Shown here: piece after piece, positions 59,751 to 64,000 of the stretch | Layout of the letters: each line of letters opens with the position of its first letter | Numbering within the stretch: the first letter of the stretch is position 1 | From: UBA4582 sp964228885 | GTDB lineage: Bacteria; Pseudomonadota; Gammaproteobacteria; Pseudomonadales; Azotimanducaceae | Direction of reading: 5' to 3' | Length of the DNA stretch: 64,000 nucleotides | NCBI GenBank assembly: GCA_964228885.1 | Contig: CAXRCG010000081.1 | Span: forward strand, 1-64,000 | Notes under the pieces: generated by a model | What the model saw: the letters and a program-made list of their open reading frames with translations, nothing else | Told to the model about the DNA's origin: nothing | Databases searched by the model: none | Position numbers and translations under genes: made by a program

Positions 59751-61139
59751 ATGATGATCCGACCAAACATATTTCCATTGTTATTTCTGTTATGCCTGTC
59801 TGCAAATGCCTCCGCGTTGGATCGCGAATTATCCAGATCTATTTTCGCGGAACTCATTAGCATTGATACCACGAACGAACATGGGAATACCACGCTGGCA
59901 GCACAAGCAATGAAAAACCGGTTGTTGGCCGCCGGCATTCCCGAGCAGCACCTCTGGCTTGGCGGCTCAGCATCAGATAAACAAAATCTCGTCATAAGGA
60001 TGCCAGGCAAATCTTCCTTGAATCCAATTCTGCTGTTGGCGCACCTCGATGTGGTTGAAGCCCTTGACGCTGACTGGACCACTGCACCATTTCAACTCAC
60101 CGAGAAAGACGGTTATTTCTACGGTAGAGGTACCCTAGATGACAAGTCAATGGCGGCACACTTTGTCGCCAATATGATCGAATACACACGTGAAGGCTGG
60201 CAACCGGAACGAGATATTATCGTCGCCCTAACGGCAGACGAGGAAGGCGGCAACCACAACGGCGTCCGTTGGCTACTGAAACATCACAGGGAAAAAATCG
60301 ATGCCGCGCTAGCAATTAATGAGGGTGGTACAGGACTTATCATCAACGGTCGTTACAAAACCAACAATTTACAAGCAAGCGAAAAGACCTATCAGACCTA
60401 CAAAATAACGGCCCGGAATGCCGGGGGACATAGTTCCCGACCCGCTAATGAAAACGCCATCTATGATCTTATCGATGCAGTCGGCGCCATTCGACAATAC
60501 GAGTTTCCGTTACAAATTAATGAAGTGACTCATGGTTTTTTCACACAAACTGCAAAGATTGTGGATCAACGCCAACTGCGGGAAGACTTAACTGCGATCA
60601 CAAAAAAGCGCCCTTCAAAACGTGCGATTAAGCGATTGAGCGCGCAGCCCTATTACAATGCGCTGCTACGCACGACCTGCGTTGCGACCATGTTGAGTGC
60701 CGGGCACGCAGAAAATGCACTGCCACAGACCGCTGAGGCAACGATAAACTGCCGCATCATTCCAGGCGTTGAACCTTCCGCGATCAAAGCGCAACTGAAG
60801 AAAGTTATCGCTAACCCGGCGATCGAGATCACGTCGGTCTGGGACACGATCTGGTCATCACCCTCTAATCTCAGCCTGGTGATGCCAGACGTCGAAGCGG
60901 TGACGACTAGCATGTGGCCAGGTGTTATCGTCGTGCCGGTGATGTCCACCGGAGGCACAGATGGCACATTCCTGCGTGCCGAGGGTATACCGACATTCGG
61001 AGTAAGCGGCATATTTACAGATGTTGACGACAACCGGCAGCACGGCAAGGATGAACGTATCGGGGTAAAACAGTACTTCGAAGCGCAGGAGTTTATGTAT
61101 CGCCTGGTCAAAAAAATTGCCGGCCGCAGCCTACCGTAG
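59751..61139 (+). CDS. Exported M20-family peptidase (carboxypeptidase-like)
   Basis: A 462-residue zinc hydrolase with a signal peptide (IFPLLFLLCLSANASA). Metal residues are His98 (LAHLDVVEA), Asp130 (GRGTLDDKS), Glu164/165 (TADEEGG), plus GTDGTFLRAEGIP and a C-terminal HGKDERI His. It looks like an aminoacylase/carboxypeptidase Ss1-type member. It lies 112 bp after the 8-oxoguanine deaminase gene and its stop is 10 bp from the convergent cupin gene. Probably hydrolyses peptides or acyl-amino acids in the periplasm. Confidence 0.88.
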   Translation: MMIRPNIFPLLFLLCLSANASALDRELSRSIFAELISIDTTNEHGNTTLAAQAMKNRLLAAGIPEQHLWLGGSASDKQNLVIRMPGKSSLNPILLLAHLDVVEALDADWTTAPFQLTEKDGYFYGRGTLDDKSMAAHFVANMIEYTREGWQPERDIIVALTADEEGGNHNGVRWLLKHHREKIDAALAINEGGTGLIINGRYKTNNLQASEKTYQTYKITARNAGGHSSRPANENAIYDLIDAVGAIRQYEFPLQINEVTHGFFTQTAKIVDQRQLREDLTAITKKRPSKRAIKRLSAQPYYNALLRTTCVATMLSAGHAENALPQTAEATINCRIIPGVEPSAIKAQLKKVIANPAIEITSVWDTIWSSPSNLSLVMPDVEAVTTSMWPGVIVVPVMSTGGTDGTFLRAEGIPTFGVSGIFTDVDDNRQHGKDERIGVKQYFEAQEFMYRLVKKIAGRSLP

Positions 61140-61149
61140 GGCCATAGCA

Positions 61150-61596
61150 TTATTCCAACGACTGATAGGTCTCCCATTCAAATCGCGGCATGCAGATACT
61201 AAAAAACACTAGGTCATCATGACCATCATTGGTGATATTCTGCGGCGTACCCACTGGTATTTGCACCGTGTCGCCGGCCTTCACCTGTATTTCACTGTCA
61301 CCCAAAAACATAAGTCCCTGTCCGCTTTCCACCACATACCATTCCGCTACCGTTAAACGGTGCTTTTCAGTGGTTATGCCCTGCGGCACCCGACATCTTG
61401 CTAAAGAGAAAGCAGGGTTGCTTTGATGATTAAGGTATTCAGTCACGTGCAATCTTTCACTAGTGAGCTCTTCCGACAATGGCGCTTGGGGTTCATTTCT
61501 GCTGCTGGAAGAGCCAGCCGAAAATACTTCGCTGGTCATCTCTTTTTTTAGCAAAGCCAACAACGTGTCAGCAAACATATTATCTGTTAAAGCCAT
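61150..61596 (-). CDS. Cupin-domain protein (mannose-6-phosphate isomerase type II-like)
   Basis: A 148-residue single-domain cupin. The two cupin motifs are LTVAEWYVVESGQGLMFLGD and GDTVQIPVGTPQNITNDG; the C-terminus LVFFSICMPRFEWETY resembles the cupin half of type II mannose-6-phosphate isomerases. The usual first-motif His residues are partly replaced (EKHRLTVAEW). GAGGAG lies close before ATG 61596. It is a single gene convergent with the M20 peptidase. Function unknown. Confidence 0.8.
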   Translation of the reverse strand: MALTDNMFADTLLALLKKEMTSEVFSAGSSSSRNEPQAPLSEELTSERLHVTEYLNHQSNPAFSLARCRVPQGITTEKHRLTVAEWYVVESGQGLMFLGDSEIQVKAGDTVQIPVGTPQNITNDGHDDLVFFSICMPRFEWETYQSLE

Positions 61597-61897
61597 ATTC
61601 TCCTCGAAGACTCATTGGCAGGTTTAGCATCTATTCAATGTTCGGATGATGCACTGACTGATAGAAAAAGTCTCGCATCTTGCTTATTTGGACTATTGGG
61701 CTGAATATAGAAGAAAATGAGCCCTGCTCAACTGTCATGAGATTCTTTGAAAAAGCGTCTGACCTAGAAGGCCTGATAGCTAAATAGGCCATATCAATAG
61801 AACATGCGAATAGAACGTGTAAATAGAACAGGAAAGCTAGGACGAGGGTTCAACGAACAATTATCAAAACCAATAAACATGAAAGGAATCGCTCACT
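61597..61897. other. Divergent intergenic region with 13-bp tandem repeats
   Basis: About 300 bp between the cupin gene (minus) and an SDR gene (plus). It contains no gene; its notable content is the threefold tandem repeat at 61796-61834, listed separately. It should hold promoters for both genes. Confidence 0.6.
61796..61834. repeat. Three tandem 13-bp repeats
   Basis: Three adjacent 13-bp units each starting AATAGAAC (AATAGAACATGCG, AATAGAACGTGTA, AATAGAACAGGAA) end 63 bp upstream of the SDR start. Eight of 13 positions are identical in all copies. Spacing of 13 bp is not a helical repeat, so the copies would face different sides of the DNA. It may be a regulator site or simply a slipped-strand duplication. 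Confidence 0.75.
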
Positions 61898-62761
61898 ATG
61901 AGATTAGCTAATCGGGTTGCAATTATTACAGGCGGTGCAAGCGGCATGGGTCTGGCCAGTGTGCTTCGATATCTAGACGAGGGAGCCTGTGTGGTTGTCG
62001 CCGACTTTAACGAGACAACAGGTGCAGCAGCGATAGCCGCAGCAACGGCAAAGGGGTATAGCAACCAGGTCACATTTTTCAGAGCAGATGTCGCAAGCGA
62101 AGATGATATTGCCAACTTGGTAGACCACACATTGAGCCGGTTCGGCCAGCTGGACATTATGTTCAACAACGCCGGCGTCGGAGGCGCGATCGGACCCCTG
62201 ACAGAGACCACGGTAGCGTCCTGGGATTACACTTTCGACGTGTTGGCTAAAGGTGTATTTCTCGGCATCAAACATGCCGCTATCGCGATGCGCGCCGCAG
62301 GCAAAGGGGGATCTATCATCAACACTGCGTCAATCGCTGGATTAAGTGGCGACGCAGGCCCCCTCGTTTACTCTGCAGCAAAAGCAGCTGTGATATCGTT
62401 AACAAGGTCCTCCGCCGTTGAACTCGCGCCTGACAAAATCAAAGTGAATGCAATATGTCCTGGGTTCATCGCGACCCCACTTGCAGACGGAGGCAACCCT
62501 GAAGCGACTCAAGCAAAATTCGCAACGTCTCAACCCTGGCCAGACTACGGCAGAGGCGAACACATCGCCGGTGCGGCTTTGTTTCTTGCCAGCGATGATT
62601 CAGAATTTGTCACGGGAGAGGAGATCGTTGTCGACGGCGGCCTGACAGCAGCCGGTCCTGAACTTTCACGCAAAATGCCCAAAACCTCCGGAAGAAACGC
62701 CAAAGTGTCCGGTATTACCAAAGGATCAACAGGCGAACCGCCTGAAGTCAAAAGACTCTAA
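61898..62761 (+). CDS. Short-chain dehydrogenase/reductase
   Basis: A 287-residue classical SDR. The cofactor loop is TGGASGMG (10-17 region), NNAGVGG follows, and the catalytic triad reads Ser in NTASIAGLSG and Tyr/Lys in YSAAKAA. Family ending VTGEEIVVDGGLTA is present, followed by a 40-residue charged tail (RKMPKTSGRNAKVSGITKGS) that most SDRs lack. AAAGGA lies about 10 bases before ATG. It resembles hydroxysteroid-like or cyclic alcohol dehydrogenases. Substrate unknown. Confidence 0.92.
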   Translation: MRLANRVAIITGGASGMGLASVLRYLDEGACVVVADFNETTGAAAIAAATAKGYSNQVTFFRADVASEDDIANLVDHTLSRFGQLDIMFNNAGVGGAIGPLTETTVASWDYTFDVLAKGVFLGIKHAAIAMRAAGKGGSIINTASIAGLSGDAGPLVYSAAKAAVISLTRSSAVELAPDKIKVNAICPGFIATPLADGGNPEATQAKFATSQPWPDYGRGEHIAGAALFLASDDSEFVTGEEIVVDGGLTAAGPELSRKMPKTSGRNAKVSGITKGSTGEPPEVKRL

Positions 62762-62987
62762 CCATGCAGACTTCAGATGACGAAGAAAAACATGACCGAT
62801 GACAATCAAACATCTTAAAATTGCACCACCCGTCATGAGCACAAAGTACGAGACCAGGTGGAAGAACAGCAAATGATTTTATTAATCCCGGCAGATGCTG
62901 ACGTACTGATGATCAGTGCTGCTCTCATTTAAACCAGCAAAACCTGAAAATTTCGCGATTCTTCAACATTCACTTAGGTCAAAGCCT

Positions 62988-63779
62988 ATGTCCAACAGCA
63001 TGTCCGATCCATTTACACTCGTCGATCAAACCATTCTTGTCACCGGCGGTGGTGGTGGTATTGGTGCAGATATCGCTCGTCAGCTTGCACGCGCGGGGGC
63101 TACCGTCATCGTGCATTATCGTCACTCAGCAGAAAACGCCGAACAAGTCGTCGCGGACATTCTGGATGATGGTCATCTGGCCCTGACTATGCAGGCAGAC
63201 CTGTCACAGGAGAACGAAACCCGCGGTCTCTTTAAAAAGTTGGCCGCAAGCGGGTACCACCTAAACGGGCTTGTGAACAACGCGGCGAGTATGGATGTCT
63301 GCGACCTGCAAGATATGAGCTTGGAGCAATGGCAACAAATGAATCAGACGAATATGGATAGCGCCTTTTTGACAACACAAGTATTTGCTGCGCAACCACA
63401 AATTATCGACGGTCAAAGTGCTGTGCGAGCGATCGTTAATATCGCTTCAATTGAGGGTCTAGACCCGGCACAGGGTCACAGCCATTATGCGACCAGCAAA
63501 GCCGCGATGCTGATGTTCACCAAAGCAACCGCTCTGGAACTTGGCGCTTCTGGTGTCAGGGCAAACTCAGTTTCACCAGGACTGGTCGAGCGCGAGGGGA
63601 TACGGGATCAGTGGCCCGAAGGGGTTGAACGTTGGGAAGCAAAAGCACCAAGTGCCAGCATGGGCAAACCTATCGATATCGCTTACGCAGTTCAATATCT
63701 CCTGTCACCCGCAGCGGCCTGGATTACCGGGGAAAACCTCGTAGTTGACGGCGGCATGAGCGCGACGAGCCACTGGTAA
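62988..63779 (+). CDS. Short-chain dehydrogenase/reductase
   Basis: A 263-residue classical SDR. TGGGGGIG forms the cofactor loop, NNAASM follows, and the catalytic residues are Ser in NIASIEGLD and Tyr/Lys in HYATSKAA. The ending ITGENLVVDGGMSA is typical. ATG 62988 has AGGT 9 bases upstream; a start at 62916 adds non-homologous residues. It follows the previous SDR by 226 bp without a clear gene between. It resembles 3-oxoacyl-ACP reductase-like or glucose-dehydrogenase-like SDRs; the exact substrate is not determinable. Confidence 0.92.
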   Translation: MSNSMSDPFTLVDQTILVTGGGGGIGADIARQLARAGATVIVHYRHSAENAEQVVADILDDGHLALTMQADLSQENETRGLFKKLAASGYHLNGLVNNAASMDVCDLQDMSLEQWQQMNQTNMDSAFLTTQVFAAQPQIIDGQSAVRAIVNIASIEGLDPAQGHSHYATSKAAMLMFTKATALELGASGVRANSVSPGLVEREGIRDQWPEGVERWEAKAPSASMGKPIDIAYAVQYLLSPAAAWITGENLVVDGGMSATSHW

Positions 63780-63892
63780 GCGAAGGTTCGCCGCTTCGTT
63801 TGACTACGAGGTAAAATGTGCGACGTTATTCTTCCGCATTATTAGTGACAAATAGGTAAACTGCTTTATCAACAACGCTTAAAAACGGGAAT

Positions 63893-64000
63893 ATTACCAT
63901 CACTTTAAACAGAACCCAGCTACTTGCGATTTGCCTGCTTGCAACATTTATCATCTCAGGTCTAGTGACCACAATGGGATTGATTATCCCCAGTGCCGCG
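63893..64000 (+). CDS. MFS transporter, N-terminal part (runs off the window)
   Basis: From about 63893 the frame reads ITLNRTQLLAICLLATFIIS and then GLVTTMGLIIPSAA up to the window end, a first membrane helix very like that of the TsgA-like carrier at 41773 (VMSG, then LAQIGILIGPIS). The frame has no ATG, GTG or TTG before the helix; the upstream in-frame stop is TAA 63857-63859. With GGGA at 63887-63890 an ATT start at 63893 is the simplest reading, but a sequence error or non-standard start cannot be excluded. Confidence 0.5.
   Translation, partial: MTITLNRTQLLAICLLATFIISGLVTTMGLIIPSAA

Noticed and set aside
62770..62930. Short frames between the two SDR genes, considered as a gene remnant
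   Set aside because: Translations in all three plus frames have no family resemblance that I could support.
1..64000. CRISPR arrays, tRNA/rRNA genes, transposases and prophage genes
   Set aside because: Looked for while reading; none seen. The only tandem repeat found is the 13-bp triplet at 61796-61834.

Overview
This 64-kb window looks like chromosomal DNA of a marine-type gammaproteobacterium. The GC content is moderate, coding density is high, and it carries two TonB-dependent receptors, a membrane-bound PuuD-type urate oxidase, FadE-like heterodimeric acyl-CoA dehydrogenases, and the remains of a DUF3010 gene (a family I know mainly from marine gammaproteobacteria). No rRNA, tRNA, CRISPR array, insertion sequence or phage gene was seen. 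The genus is not determined.

Left part (1-24.8 kb), mixed metabolism: a truncated luciferase-like oxidoreductase and an enoyl-CoA hydratase; an unrecognised 354-aa protein; a four-gene plus-strand operon (O-methyltransferase-like, odd SDR, AEC transporter, NIPSNAP-like protein); a large TonB-dependent receptor; a PhyH dioxygenase after about 0.8 kb of non-coding DNA; an XRE regulator with its membrane partner; a REC-EAL phosphodiesterase and a hybrid histidine kinase; a nonsense-mutated DUF3010 pseudogene; a YdcZ-like transporter, a small cytochrome c, an acyl-CoA synthetase, an MFS/ACAD/ACAD operon and a PlsC/YihG-like acyltransferase.

Central and right part (24.8-61.1 kb), the main feature: a very large purine nucleoside utilisation locus. 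Genes for every step from nucleosides to glyoxylate and urea are present: exported ADGF-type adenosine deaminase, nucleoside hydrolase, lipoprotein NUP-family protein, adenine deaminase plus a paralogue with an altered active site, guanine deaminase, 8-oxoguanine deaminase, xanthine dehydrogenase XdhABC, PuuD urate oxidase, HIU hydrolase, OHCU decarboxylase, PuuE allantoinase, allantoicase and ureidoglycolate lyase. Ribokinase handles ribose. Two NCS2 permeases, two MFS carriers and a TonB-dependent receptor supply transport. A RutR-like TetR regulator is divergent from xdhA across an intergenic region with repeated TTTACTGTCT half-sites. The main minus-strand operon runs xdhA-xdhB-xdhC-uraD-hiuH-guaD-puuD, followed by an IPNS-like oxygenase, two VOC proteins and a GNAT. 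A second minus-strand cassette runs exported adenosine deaminase - TonB receptor - NUP lipoprotein - adenine deaminase and looks like an outer-membrane nucleoside scavenging module.

Right end (61.1-64 kb): a cupin gene, two SDR genes (one preceded by three tandem 13-bp repeats), and the start of an MFS carrier that runs off the window.

The most novel points are the TonB/NUP/exported-deaminase cassette, an EF-hand loop inside its receptor, the adenine-deaminase paralogue lacking the HAGE glutamate, and uncharacterised oxygenases and an ADP-ribosylglycohydrolase-like enzyme embedded among purine genes. No urease was seen in the window.
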